A DNA stretch of 64,000 nt from Rhodococcus triatomae BKS 15-14. GTDB lineage: Bacteria; Actinomycetota; Actinomycetes; Mycobacteriales; Mycobacteriaceae. The notes under the pieces are model-generated. The model was not told where the DNA came from and did no database searches. It saw only the letters and a list, made by a program, of their open reading frames with translations. The translations under genes were made by a program, and so were the position numbers. Shown here one piece after another: positions 26,459-35,332 of this stretch. The stretch is from positions 1-64,000 of the forward strand of contig AODO01000009.1 in assembly GCA_000341795.1 (NCBI GenBank), given 5' to 3'. Within the stretch, counting starts at the first letter, position 1, and each line of letters starts with the position of its first letter.

Positions 26459-29400
26459 ATGAGCTCCGACCCCCATGCCGAATTCACCCTCGCCTCGCTG
26501 GCGAGAGTGGTCGGGCAGACGTCCTACGGTCGCGGCGTCAGATACGCCCGGTCGGGCGCGGTCGCCGGCATCGACTGGTATCCGGACGAGCTGCGGGCGG
26601 TCGGCACCGTCGAGGGCACGGGGTCGTACCAGGCCGTCGCGCATTTCCAGCGGTTCGGCGACGAGTACGAGTTCACGTACGGGCAGTGCTCGTGTCCGGT
26701 GCGGATGAACTGCAAGCACGTGGTGGCGTTGACGGTCGTGCTCGTCGAATCCGCGTTGGAGGAACCCGACGCCGCCCCTGACTGGGAGGCGATCCTCGAC
26801 TCGGCGCTGCCTGCCGACCACGTGGCGGGCGGCACGACACCGCTGGGTGTGCAGTTGTCGCTGCTGCGGGGACCCCGCTCGGACCGATGGGGTGTCGCGG
26901 CCAGGCTGGTCCGGCCCGGCAAGACGGGCTGGGTCAACAACAACATGACGTGGTCGAGCCTGGGACACGTCCCCGACTCGGACCCGAGGCAGGTGCTGCT
27001 GCTCGCCGAGTTGTGGTCGACCTACCAGGTCGGCAGGCGCGGCTACTACGGCTACGGCAACGAGAAGGACATCGACCTCACCTCGATCGCCCCGGAGCGA
27101 CTGTGGTCGCTCCTCGACGAGATGTACGACGCCGGAATCGAATTCGTGCACGCCCGCCGCGAGCTCGGCACGGTACCGCGACCGTCCCGCGCCGAACTGG
27201 TCGTCGACCTCACTCGATCCGACCAGGGTCTGCAGGTGACGCCGACGGTTCGCACGGATGACACGGACCTGCCCGTGGTGGTCCTCGGCTTCTTCGGCGC
27301 CGATCCGCACGGCGTGGCGTACCTGCGTCCCGACGACGCGCGGGGCACCGATCCCGAGCGCTGGCCGTTCCGGATCGCCCGGCTCGCGGGCCGCGCCCCC
27401 CGCGCGATGCAGGACCTGGTGATCGGCAACGAGTCCGTGACGGTGCCACCGGAGGACACCGCACGCTTCACCACCGAGTACTTCCCCCGACTGCAACGTG
27501 TCGCGGCGGTGCACTCGTCGAGTGACGATTTCACGCCGCCGACGGTCGAGGGCCCGGCGCTGATCCTCGACGTGGCCTTCTCGACCGATCACCGCGCGGA
27601 CGTGACCTGGTGGTACTGCTATCGGATCGACGGCGCGGAGCGGCTGACGGCGCTGGACGGCCCCCTGCACGAGGCGTTCCGCGACCCGGACGGTGAGCGC
27701 GCGCTCCTCGCCGGGCTCGATGCGCCGTTGGAGCGGTACGGGTTGCGCCGCGAGGGCGTCGAGCGACCGTACCCGCACGTCACGCTGCACGGTCTCGACA
27801 CCGCCCGGCTCGCCGGGGAACTGCTGCCGCTCCTCGAGGGCCGCGACGACGTCGAGGTCCGGGTCGGCGGCAGCCCCGCCGACTACCGCGATGCGGGCGA
27901 GTCCCTGCAGATCGGGGTCGGTACCGACGCGACGGACGACGGCGACTGGTTCGACCTGGAGATCAACGTCCGGGTCGAGGGCAGGCCGGTGCCGTTCAAG
28001 GACGTCTTCACCGCCCTCAGCGCGGGCGACTCGCACCTGCTGTTGCCCGACGGCGCCTACCTGTCCCTCGACAAACCGGAACTGCAACGCCTCAAGGCGC
28101 TCATCACCGAGGCTCGGGACATGCACGACCAGGACCCGAACCAGCTGCGGCTGAGCAGGTTCCAGGCCGGTGTGTGGGAGGAGCTGGCCGCGCTCGGCGT
28201 CGTGGAACGGCAGGCCGAGCAGTGGCGCATCCAGGTCCAGGGCCTGCTGGACCTGCACGAGACCGCGGACCTGGAGCCGCCGGCGTCACTGCAGGCGACG
28301 CTGCGCCCCTACCAGGTGGAGGGGTTCCGGTGGCTGGCGTTCCTGTGGGCGAACCGGCTGGGCGGCATCCTCGCCGACGACATGGGCCTCGGCAAGACGG
28401 TGCAGTCGCTGGCGTTGATCTGCCATGCCCGGCAGCAGAATCCGGGCGGGGGCGAGCGCAGCGACGCGGCATGTTCCGACGCCCCGGTGCTGATCGTCGC
28501 TCCCACGTCCGTGGTGCCGAACTGGGCGTCCGAGGCGCAGCGGTTCGCGCCGCACCTGAAGGTCGTCGCGATGTCCGAGACCGCCGCGAAACGCGGTGCC
28601 GCACTCGGTGAATCGGTGGACGGCGCGGACGTGGTGGTCACCTCGTACACGCTGGCCCGGCTGGACTCCGAGGAGTACGAGGCGCACCGCTGGTCGATGC
28701 TGCTCCTCGACGAGGCGCAGTTCGTCAAGAACCACCGCTCCAAGGCGTACCAGGCGATGCGCCGGATCGACGCGCCGACGAAGGTCGCGATCTCCGGCAC
28801 TCCGCTGGAGAACACCCTGATGGAGCTGTGGTCGCTGTTGTCGATCACCGCGCCGGGACTGTTCCCGCACCCGACGAAGTTCCACGAGTTCTACCGCACC
28901 CCCATCGAGAAGTCCGGCGACACCGAGATGCTCGCGCAGCTGCGCCGCCGGATCCGGCCGCTGATGCTGCGGCGCACCAAGGAGCAGGTGGCCGCCGATC
29001 TGCCCGCGAAGCAGGAGCAGGTCCTCGAGGTGGAGCTGTCACCGCAGCACCGCAAGCTGTACGACACCCGGCTGCAGCGGGAACGGCAGAAGATCCTCGG
29101 CCTCGTCGACGACCTCGACTCCAACCGGTTCACGATCCTGCAGTCGCTGACGGTGCTGCGGCAGCTCAGCCTCGATCCGGCTCTGGTCGACGAGGCACAT
29201 CGGTCGGTGGGGTCCGCGAAGATCGACGCGCTGATCGAGCAGCTCGAGGACGTCGTCGCGGGCGGGCACCGGGCGCTGGTGTTCAGCCAGTTCACCAGCT
29301 TCCTGGACCGGGTACGTCAGCGCCTCGACGCGGAGGACATCGCGCATTCGTATCTCGACGGGCGGACCCGGGGCCGCGCCCAGGTGCTCGACGAGTTCAA

Positions 29401-29716
29401 GTCCGGCTCGGCGCCGGTGTTCCTGATCAGCCTCAAGGCGGGCGGGTTCGGGCTCAACCTCACCGAGGCCGACTACTGCTTCCTGCTCGATCCGTGGTGG
29501 AACCCCGCGACCGAGGCACAGGCGGTGGACCGCACCCATCGCATCGGCCAGACCCGGAACGTGATGGTGTACCGGCTCATCGCCAAGGACACCATCGAGG
29601 AGAAGGTGATGACGCTCAAGGGCCGGAAGTCGGAACTGTTCTCGTCGGTGGTCGACGAGGGCGGCGCCTTCAGCTCGTCGCTGTCGGCCGAGGACATCCG
29701 CGAGCTGCTCGGATAG
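26459..29716 (+). CDS. SWIM zinc finger SNF2-family helicase
   Basis: 1085-aa Swi2/Snf2 ATPase. The N-terminal SWIM zinc finger is CSCPVRMNCKH near residues 79-89. The bacterial SNF2-associated middle region follows, then helicase lobes: DDMGLGKTVQSLAL near 641-654, LLLDEAQFVKN near 750, SGTPLENTLMELWSLL, VFSQFTSFLDR, and the C-terminal GGFGLNLTEADY with THRIGQ. It probably translocates on DNA or remodels protein-DNA complexes. It follows the RelA/SpoT gene after about 80 bp. Confidence 0.95.
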   Translation: MSSDPHAEFTLASLARVVGQTSYGRGVRYARSGAVAGIDWYPDELRAVGTVEGTGSYQAVAHFQRFGDEYEFTYGQCSCPVRMNCKHVVALTVVLVESALEEPDAAPDWEAILDSALPADHVAGGTTPLGVQLSLLRGPRSDRWGVAARLVRPGKTGWVNNNMTWSSLGHVPDSDPRQVLLLAELWSTYQVGRRGYYGYGNEKDIDLTSIAPERLWSLLDEMYDAGIEFVHARRELGTVPRPSRAELVVDLTRSDQGLQVTPTVRTDDTDLPVVVLGFFGADPHGVAYLRPDDARGTDPERWPFRIARLAGRAPRAMQDLVIGNESVTVPPEDTARFTTEYFPRLQRVAAVHSSSDDFTPPTVEGPALILDVAFSTDHRADVTWWYCYRIDGAERLTALDGPLHEAFRDPDGERALLAGLDAPLERYGLRREGVERPYPHVTLHGLDTARLAGELLPLLEGRDDVEVRVGGSPADYRDAGESLQIGVGTDATDDGDWFDLEINVRVEGRPVPFKDVFTALSAGDSHLLLPDGAYLSLDKPELQRLKALITEARDMHDQDPNQLRLSRFQAGVWEELAALGVVERQAEQWRIQVQGLLDLHETADLEPPASLQATLRPYQVEGFRWLAFLWANRLGGILADDMGLGKTVQSLALICHARQQNPGGGERSDAACSDAPVLIVAPTSVVPNWASEAQRFAPHLKVVAMSETAAKRGAALGESVDGADVVVTSYTLARLDSEEYEAHRWSMLLLDEAQFVKNHRSKAYQAMRRIDAPTKVAISGTPLENTLMELWSLLSITAPGLFPHPTKFHEFYRTPIEKSGDTEMLAQLRRRIRPLMLRRTKEQVAADLPAKQEQVLEVELSPQHRKLYDTRLQRERQKILGLVDDLDSNRFTILQSLTVLRQLSLDPALVDEAHRSVGSAKIDALIEQLEDVVAGGHRALVFSQFTSFLDRVRQRLDAEDIAHSYLDGRTRGRAQVLDEFKSGSAPVFLISLKAGGFGLNLTEADYCFLLDPWWNPATEAQAVDRTHRIGQTRNVMVYRLIAKDTIEEKVMTLKGRKSELFSSVVDEGGAFSSSLSAEDIRELLG

Positions 29717-29768
29717 CGGCGACAACGTAGCGTCCCCACCCGGACGATCGGGGTGTTAGCATCACCTA

Positions 29769-29794
29769 AGTTCTTTCCCCGCCAGGAAAGAACT
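29769..29794. promoter_or_regulatory. Leader inverted repeat 1
   Basis: Perfect 10-bp inverted repeat AGTTCTTTCC / GGAAAGAACT with a 6-base loop, 63 bp upstream of the first small peptide gene. It could be an operator or an mRNA hairpin. It lies just downstream of a plausible -10-like TAGCAT. Confidence 0.6.
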
Positions 29795-29806
29795 CTGTAA
29801 ACACAT

Positions 29807-29833
29807 GCCGCTCAACGCATTAGCGTCGAGCGG
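29807..29833 (+). promoter_or_regulatory. Leader stem-loop 2 before small peptide gene
   Basis: GCCGCTCAACGC / GCGTCGAGCGGC form a stem with one mismatch around ATTA, ending 23 bp before the ATG at 29857. It is placed to act on mRNA stability or translation of the small peptide. No T-tract follows, so it is not an obvious terminator. Confidence 0.55.
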
Positions 29834-29856
29834 CGACATCTTGTGAGGAGATTTAC

Positions 29857-29949
29857 ATGGGTTCGGTCGCTGACATCCTGTCGCAGAGCCAGGCTCTCAC
29901 CCAGCTCGAATACCTCTTCGGCGTCATCGCCGGCCTGTCCCAGAGCTGA
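29857..29949 (+). CDS. 30-aa hydrophobic/amphipathic peptide 1
   Basis: 30-residue peptide MGSVADILSQSQALTQLEYL and onward, ending AGLSQS, with a strong GAGGAGA ribosome site 6-11 bp upstream. It is a single amphipathic to hydrophobic helix without cleavable signal or Cys. Size and character recall the tiny channel-forming proteins (PorA/PorH type) of mycolate actinobacteria, which also come in tandem pairs; this assignment is speculative. It is followed by peptide 2. Confidence 0.6.
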   Translation: MGSVADILSQSQALTQLEYLFGVIAGLSQS

Positions 29950-30070
29950 GCCCGACAGGCACCCGGGCCCCAGGTGACATCCACCTGAGGGCACCGTCCC
30001 CGGCCCGTGCCGGGTCATCATCCCCACCTGCGACGCCACACGGCATCGCCCTACACATGGAGGCACCACC

Positions 30071-30199
30071 ATGGGCTCCCTCGAACCCCTCTACATGGGT
30101 CCCCTCGGCAGCGTCGACCTCATCGCCGCCGGCGTGATCGACTCGGTCATCAACAACATCAACTGGGGCGTCGTCTTCGCCAGCTACCTCGGCAGCTGA
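30071..30199 (+). CDS. 42-aa hydrophobic peptide 2
   Basis: 42-residue peptide beginning MGSLEPLYMGPLGSVDL and ending NWGVVFASYLGS, preceded by GGAGG-like bases (TGGAGGCACC). It shares the MGS start, acidic/hydrophobic alternation and short Gly-Ser end with peptide 1. A helix of about 25 residues could span a mycomembrane or lie on it. A perfect 19-bp terminator follows directly, so peptides 1 and 2 form an isolated transcript. PorA/PorH-like pore formation is a hypothesis. Confidence 0.65.
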   Translation: MGSLEPLYMGPLGSVDLIAAGVIDSVINNINWGVVFASYLGS

Positions 30200-30216
30200 T
30201 CGACCCGATCGTCACC

Positions 30217-30257
30217 GACGAAGGTCCGTGCGGCACTGTGCCGCACGGACCTTCGTC
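30217..30257 (+). terminator. Strong hairpin terminator
   Basis: Perfect 19-bp stem (30217-30235 with 30239-30257) and a 3-base loop CTG, starting GACGAAGGTCCGTGCGGCA. It lies 18 bp after the stop of peptide 2 and closes the small-peptide transcript. Confidence 0.85.
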
Positions 30258-30360
30258 GTCGGGCCGGGAGGGAGGCGTAGCCGTGCGTCCGGTAGCTTGA
30301 CCGTCGATCAGGGGAACGTTCGCCACACGGCGAGCGGGGTCGAACAGGGGGAGCACCAGC

Positions 30361-30432
30361 ATGACCGACGTACATCTGTCCGTGCCGGGTTGTCCGGGCG
30401 GCAGCCGCACCGGTGAGCAGGGCCGGTCGTGA
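30361..30432 (+). pseudogene. 23-codon remnant of an EspC-like gene
   Basis: ATG at 30361 opens MTDVHLSVPGCPGGSRTGEQ and ends after GRS at a TGA that overlaps the GTG start of the large type VII substrate gene (GTGA). In the second such locus of this window a full 97-aa EspC-like gene sits in exactly this place with the same GTGA overlap (46769-47062). The short frame is therefore best explained as an EspC-like gene with an internal deletion or, alternatively, a leader peptide. The identity is inferred from context. Confidence 0.45.
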
Positions 30433-32855
30433 CACCGACACTGAGCACCGTCCGCTCCTGGAACCCACAGGCACTCACGGAGATCGCCGCCGGCCTCACC
30501 GCCGTGGACGACGCCTTCACGGCCGAGATGGACCGGCTGCCCCGACGGATGGACGACGCCCACCACGACTGGTCGGGTGTCTCGTACGACGCCGCATACG
30601 ACCGCGTCCGAGCCGAATGCGAATCCGCGGCGAAGGTGTCGGTGGAGATTCGCGAGCTCGCCCGCGCCGTCTCCGGCGCCGCCGACCGCATGTACTGGGC
30701 CCGCGACCTGGCGTTGTCGAAGGTCGATGCCGCCGTCAGGGAGGGGTGCGTCGTCGCGGACGACTGGGACGTCGCCGCGGCCGCGGGCTCCGACTGCTCC
30801 GCGGAGATCGTCGAGGCACACCGCTGGGCCGTCGGCTCCGCGGTGGACGCGCTCGTTCGGGAGGACGAGGACCTCGCCCGTCTCGTCGAGGACGCCCTGA
30901 CCCAGGTGCGGACCCGTGGCGATCAGGTCGGCGACGGCGCGGACACCTCTCGTCCCGTGGAGGAGGGAGCCGGTCGCCTCGGCCGCGAGGACGGTGTGGC
31001 TCTCGCAGCGGCAGCCGCGTCCGGCGACACCGCCGCGCTCGATCGGATCGCCGGCCAGTTGCCCGGGCAGGCGCTGACCCCGTCCGAGCTCGCCGACCTC
31101 GCCGCGGGCAAGGAGGTGTCGACCGTTCCGCAGTCGGTGCGGGACTACTACGGCGAGCTGTACCGGTCGGCCGGACGCGACGGCGTCCTCGCCCTCGGCG
31201 ATCACCTCAAGGCCCAGGAGACCATCGGGAACGCCGCCGCGGGACGGCAACTGAACGCGGTCGCGAACGGCATCATGCTGGTGTCCAACGAGAACATCGG
31301 CAGCGGCCGGAACCCCGACGGCTCGCTCCGGTCCCCCGGTTCCTACAACGCGCTGCCGCAGGACCTCCGGGATCTCATCTCGACCCGTCCGAGCGGCCCG
31401 GACGCGAACGCGGACTGGTACCCCGGAAACACCGGGACCATCGAGGATCAGCTGATCTTCTTCCGCGACACCGAACGGCTCGGCTCCCTACTCACCGAGT
31501 CCGAACCGGGCTTCGTCCCGGGCACGGAACTGTCGCGGGAACTGACACGTCAGGCGGCCAGCCTCGGAACGCCGGGTGACGTTCCGGGCGCAACCGCCCA
31601 CCCGGGCGCCACCATGTCGCTCGATCGGGTCGAGCCGATGATGCGTGACTACCTGGAGGTGTCGGGCCGCAATCACGAGGCGATGACCCAACTCCTCACC
31701 GGCGAAGGCTCCCCCGAGCTGCCGCTCGACGAGGACTACGCGCCCACCGACACCATCGTTCCGCTGCTCACCCACGACTGGTCCGGCGACGTCGGCGATC
31801 CCGAGCTGTTCGGGTGGATCGGCGAGAACGCCGTGCCGGGGCCCGAGGTGAGCACCACCGAAGCCGAGCAGGCAGGTCGGGCGGCCACCGGCCTCATCTC
31901 GCTGATCACAGCCGGCGGAGCGGACGGTGACACCGGGACCTTCGAAACCCTGATGAACCTTCCGGCCAACGACGACAACGCACTCGGTGAGGTCAACCCC
32001 GGACTGACCCGGCAGATCGCCGATGCCGTGACGCCCTACCTCGGCGACATCGCCATCGGCCCCGAACTGCAGACCCTCGGATTCGACCGCCACGCGGCCC
32101 TCGGAACCAACGAGGACATCGGCGCCATCCGGCTCGCGACTCTGATGAACACCGACGACATCGCGTCGGCCGCGTTCAACGGCGCGATCATCGACCAAAC
32201 CAATGACTACGCAGGTCGATTCGGAGAGCTTCACGGCGAGTCCAGCAACATTCGGCACCAGCTCGGCGCGGCCAGCGGGCGGTTGCTCGGCATCATGGAC
32301 CAGGGACTTCGAGCCGAAGCCTACGACGGCGGGCTCGACGACACTGCGGCGGAGGAGAAGCGCGTCGAACGCACGAAACTCGCCGTCGACGTCGCGACCA
32401 AGATGGTGGTGGGAGTGGGCGGACCGTACGCGACACCCGTCGACGTTGCATCCTCGTTGTGGCAGTCGACCGTCGAACCGGAATACAAGCCCCTACCCGA
32501 CGAGGCGTTCGCGACCGACTCGAACGCACTCGGTGCGCAGCGCGCCTACAGCATGCTCGCCGGACTCGCCACCAAGGATCCCGACTTCTTCGCAACAACT
32601 CCGGATGGTGCAGAGCCCATCCCCGGATACTGGCTCGACGGTGACAAGCTCCGACCACTTCCCGAAATCCTCGCTGCCAATGCGAAGATCAGGGACGCCA
32701 GCGACATTGCGTCGGTGGCGGAAGCCTGGATGCACGGCCGCGGCCTGGAGTTCGAACGGTATGCATCACCCCTGACCACAGCTCGCGATGACTTCTCGGG
32801 ATACACCACCGATGACTCGCATTACCGCAGCCGAATTCTGGGCGAGGGCAAATGA
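30429..32855 (+). CDS. Large putative type VII secretion substrate
   Basis: 808-aa protein. The N-terminal ~170 residues form an ESX-type helical domain: STVRSWNPQALTEIAAGL, then the W-x-G-like HDWSGVSYDAAYDRV. A long helical repeat-like middle (for example LTPSELADLAAGKEV and TMSLDRVEPMMRDYL) resembles the TPR-like regions of mycobacterial ESX-associated proteins. No Sec signal. GTG at 30429. It overlaps the lipoprotein gene by ATGA. Its N-terminus is paralogous to that of the 47059-48417 protein, including SQ/V-x-x-W-x-P-x-AL and GDWSG/HDWSG. The C-terminal activity is unknown. Confidence 0.78.
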   Translation: MTPTLSTVRSWNPQALTEIAAGLTAVDDAFTAEMDRLPRRMDDAHHDWSGVSYDAAYDRVRAECESAAKVSVEIRELARAVSGAADRMYWARDLALSKVDAAVREGCVVADDWDVAAAAGSDCSAEIVEAHRWAVGSAVDALVREDEDLARLVEDALTQVRTRGDQVGDGADTSRPVEEGAGRLGREDGVALAAAAASGDTAALDRIAGQLPGQALTPSELADLAAGKEVSTVPQSVRDYYGELYRSAGRDGVLALGDHLKAQETIGNAAAGRQLNAVANGIMLVSNENIGSGRNPDGSLRSPGSYNALPQDLRDLISTRPSGPDANADWYPGNTGTIEDQLIFFRDTERLGSLLTESEPGFVPGTELSRELTRQAASLGTPGDVPGATAHPGATMSLDRVEPMMRDYLEVSGRNHEAMTQLLTGEGSPELPLDEDYAPTDTIVPLLTHDWSGDVGDPELFGWIGENAVPGPEVSTTEAEQAGRAATGLISLITAGGADGDTGTFETLMNLPANDDNALGEVNPGLTRQIADAVTPYLGDIAIGPELQTLGFDRHAALGTNEDIGAIRLATLMNTDDIASAAFNGAIIDQTNDYAGRFGELHGESSNIRHQLGAASGRLLGIMDQGLRAEAYDGGLDDTAAEEKRVERTKLAVDVATKMVVGVGGPYATPVDVASSLWQSTVEPEYKPLPDEAFATDSNALGAQRAYSMLAGLATKDPDFFATTPDGAEPIPGYWLDGDKLRPLPEILAANAKIRDASDIASVAEAWMHGRGLEFERYASPLTTARDDFSGYTTDDSHYRSRILGEGK

Positions 32856-33610
32856 CGCAGTTACAGTCCTGCTCGGCCGCCGCGACATTGATGCTCTTCA
32901 CGACCCTCATAGTGGGGTGCTCCAATTCGGAAGCTCCGGCTCCCACTCAGCCCGGACCATGGGCGGAGACCTTCCGGTGGGACGCTGACCCCGGGGTCGA
33001 CCTTGATTCCCCACCGGCTCAGGTTGTTCGTGCCGCCGTCGAAAGCGACGAACTCAGGCTCGCGATTGGACTCCGCTACACCTACCCGGGCTACTACGAC
33101 GCCGCGTACGGACACGGAACCCTGACCACTCAAGATCCCGGAGGCAGCGTCGGAACACTGCACGCCAAGCTTGTGGTCGTCGACCAGTCCGACCGGCGCA
33201 TCAACGCGGTCGTGTGCCTCGACACAACGGGCGTGTCCAACTATCGCGACGGTGGATACCCACTGCACCAGCAAGACGCACTGTCAGCAGGACCCGTGTA
33301 TCGCGTCAGCGCAGAGATCCCTGATACCGACTCCGATTTCCCGACCACCGAACGACGGGGGGTCGAACTAACCGCGCCGACGCCCGACGAGAGCCTCGCC
33401 GGCCCTCCAGGCCGCGACCCTCGGCCGTCCGGAAACGTATTCGGCGACTGGCAGATAACCGAGTTCAAAATGGACGCGACACGTGCGGCCCGTGGCCACT
33501 GCGATGCATGGCGTGAGCAACGCTGGGGCGGCCCCACGCCGCCACCGCCCACCCGCACCGAACTCGAACCACCGACGGTCGAACCCTTCTACCCCGGCTG
33601 GGAGAACTGA
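32852..33610 (+). CDS. Putative lipoprotein paired with type VII substrate
   Basis: 252-aa protein with signal peptide SAAATLMLFTTLIVGC ending in a lipobox. The mature part is beta-rich, carries Pro-rich segments near its C-terminus and has no domain I recognise. ATG overlaps the substrate stop by ATGA. A lipoprotein directly coupled to a secreted effector often acts as partner or immunity factor; that is an inference here. Confidence 0.7.
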   Translation: MTQLQSCSAAATLMLFTTLIVGCSNSEAPAPTQPGPWAETFRWDADPGVDLDSPPAQVVRAAVESDELRLAIGLRYTYPGYYDAAYGHGTLTTQDPGGSVGTLHAKLVVVDQSDRRINAVVCLDTTGVSNYRDGGYPLHQQDALSAGPVYRVSAEIPDTDSDFPTTERRGVELTAPTPDESLAGPPGRDPRPSGNVFGDWQITEFKMDATRAARGHCDAWREQRWGGPTPPPPTRTELEPPTVEPFYPGWEN

Positions 33611-33620
33611 TCCCACCAGG

Positions 33621-34229
33621 TCAACGCGGAACACCCGCCGCGGCTGCGAGCGACTCCACCACCCACTGCTCGTAGTCCGCCGCGGTCCAGCCCCGTTCGT
33701 GCAGTAGCAGGTCGTGTGACTCGGGGCCGAGGAGAACCAGACCGATGTCGACGCACCGATCCACGTCCAACCCGTCGACCTTCGTGGCGAGCGCCGTCAT
33801 CAGGTGCCGCAGCACCGTCTCGTGGTGCGCACAGGTGGTCGCCCACAGTTGCGCCACCTCGGCGTCGGCTCCAGCGGCGGCCCGCACGGCGAGCAGCACC
33901 GGCCCCACCCTGTCCAGCACCTGGCGTGATGCGTGCACCTGAATACGCAACTGTTCCAGCGGGTCTCGGGCCGCGATCGCAGCGGCCACCCACTGGCGTT
34001 CGAGGGTGGGCACGGGTTCGTCGTCGCCTGCTATCGACACGTCGAGCAACGCGGCGAGGATGCTGCGCTTGTTGCCGAACACGAAGTACACGGTCTGCAC
34101 CGCAACGCCGGCCTCCACGGCGATCGCCTTGATCGTGGTGGACGCGTAACCCGTGGTGGTGAAGAGCGTGCGCGCCGCGACGAGGATTCTGCCGCGGGCG
34201 GAGGTGCTGTCGTTCGAGGCCGTTGCCAT
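33621..34229 (-). CDS. TetR-family regulator
   Basis: 202-aa TetR protein. The helix-turn-helix is at about residues 12-58 (ILVAARTLFTTTGYASTTIKAIAVEAGVAVQTVYFVF), here split by family boundaries, followed by an effector-binding helical domain. It is divergent from the saccharopine dehydrogenase-like gene, with a CTAGAGT/ACTCTAG palindrome between them (34245-34274). It converges on the lipoprotein gene with an 10-bp gap. Confidence 0.9.
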   Translation of the reverse strand: MATASNDSTSARGRILVAARTLFTTTGYASTTIKAIAVEAGVAVQTVYFVFGNKRSILAALLDVSIAGDDEPVPTLERQWVAAAIAARDPLEQLRIQVHASRQVLDRVGPVLLAVRAAAGADAEVAQLWATTCAHHETVLRHLMTALATKVDGLDVDRCVDIGLVLLGPESHDLLLHERGWTAADYEQWVVESLAAAAGVPR

Positions 34230-34244
34230 GTTCGGAGTCTAGCC

Positions 34245-34274
34245 CTAGAGTCAGGCACTAGAGCTGCACTCTAG
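34245..34274. promoter_or_regulatory. Palindromic operator, probable TetR site
   Basis: CTAGAGT (34245-34251) and ACTCTAG (34268-34274) flank a 16-base centre that contains another ACTAGAG. The repeats fill the 58-bp gap between tetR (start 34229) and the divergent dehydrogenase gene (start 34288). A joint autoregulatory operator is inferred. Confidence 0.6.
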
Positions 34275-34287
34275 CGATCGGAGAACC

Positions 34288-35199
34288 ATGACAACCGTGC
34301 TGGTCCTGGGCGGCTACGGAGCCGTCGGAACACACCTCGTGTCGGCGCTGCGGTCGGCGGGCGTCACGGCACTCGCGGCCGGCCGCGACCCGGCGCGAGC
34401 AGATCGGGTGGTCGACCTCTCGGCACCCCTCGATGCCGCCCTCACCGGGGTCGACATGGTCGTGAATTGCGCCGGCCTCGAGGACCCGGTACTCGCGGCC
34501 GACGTCGCCGGGCGTGGCATGCCCTTCGTCGACGTCACTGCGACCTCCGCGTACGCGTCTGCCCTCGAATCGGTTTCGGGTCCGGTGCTGCTGGGGGTGG
34601 GCATCGCGCCCGGCCTGTCGAGCGTGCTGGCCGTGGAAGCTGCCCGGGGCGGCGGCCCGGTCGACATCGCGATCGGCCTCGGCGCGGGCGAGTCGCACGG
34701 CGCCGCGGCGACCGCGTGGACCTACGGTTTGGCCGGACGAACGTTTCGCGACCCCGACGGTTCCCGCGTCCGCAACTACACCAGGCCCACACGATTCCCT
34801 CTGCCCGGATACTCCCGATTCCCCGTACTGCGAACCGATTTCGCCGACCAGCATCGGCTCACCGCAGACCTCGGGACTCCGGTTCGCACCCATCTCCGCC
34901 TCGATTCGCGGTTGGCCACTGCCGGAATGGCCGCCCTGACCTGGACTCCGTGGGCGGCGCGCTGGGTACCCGCAGGCGCGATGCCGGGCGGCGACATGTG
35001 GGAGATCGCCGCCCGCGGCGCGTCGCGGACGGTGTGGGCGTCCGGCCACGGCCAGTCGATCGCCACCGCCCTCGTCGCCGCCGAAGCCGTACGACTTCTG
35101 CAATCCACCCCCATCGCGAAGCCCACGTGGCTTCATCAGGTCACCGACCTCACGGCGCTCGCGTCCGCGCTGAACCCTGACGCGATTCGGTTCGGCTGA
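34288..35199 (+). CDS. Saccharopine dehydrogenase-like NAD(P)-binding protein
   Basis: 303-aa oxidoreductase-like protein. The N-terminus MTTVLVLGGYGAVGTHLVSALRS is a Rossmann NAD(P)-binding motif, and DMVVNCAGLEDPVLAADVAGRG fits the saccharopine dehydrogenase-like family. The C-terminal half is not family-diagnostic. Substrate unknown. It is divergent from a TetR gene with a shared operator, so it is probably repressed until an inducer appears. Confidence 0.82.
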   Translation: MTTVLVLGGYGAVGTHLVSALRSAGVTALAAGRDPARADRVVDLSAPLDAALTGVDMVVNCAGLEDPVLAADVAGRGMPFVDVTATSAYASALESVSGPVLLGVGIAPGLSSVLAVEAARGGGPVDIAIGLGAGESHGAAATAWTYGLAGRTFRDPDGSRVRNYTRPTRFPLPGYSRFPVLRTDFADQHRLTADLGTPVRTHLRLDSRLATAGMAALTWTPWAARWVPAGAMPGGDMWEIAARGASRTVWASGHGQSIATALVAAEAVRLLQSTPIAKPTWLHQVTDLTALASALNPDAIRFG

Positions 35200-35332
35200 C
35201 GCGCCGGCACCCGGCCGGCCGGCGCCGCGTCATCACTTCGGGATGTCGACGGAACAGCCGCACCCTCCGGGCTGTTGTCACTGAGGCGGCCACACGCCGT
35301 AGCGTGGTGGACAACCCGACGAAAGGACGACC

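Noticed and set aside
24352-26487. 711-codon open frame on the minus strand
   Set aside because: Lies opposite the TY-Chap and RelA/SpoT genes, repetitive Arg/Val/Gly content typical of GC-rich shadows.
26282-28258. 658-codon open frame on the minus strand
   Set aside because: Shadow of the SNF2 helicase gene.
30217-30257. CRISPR repeat or attachment site
   Set aside because: A single palindrome without regularly spaced copies; explained as terminator.
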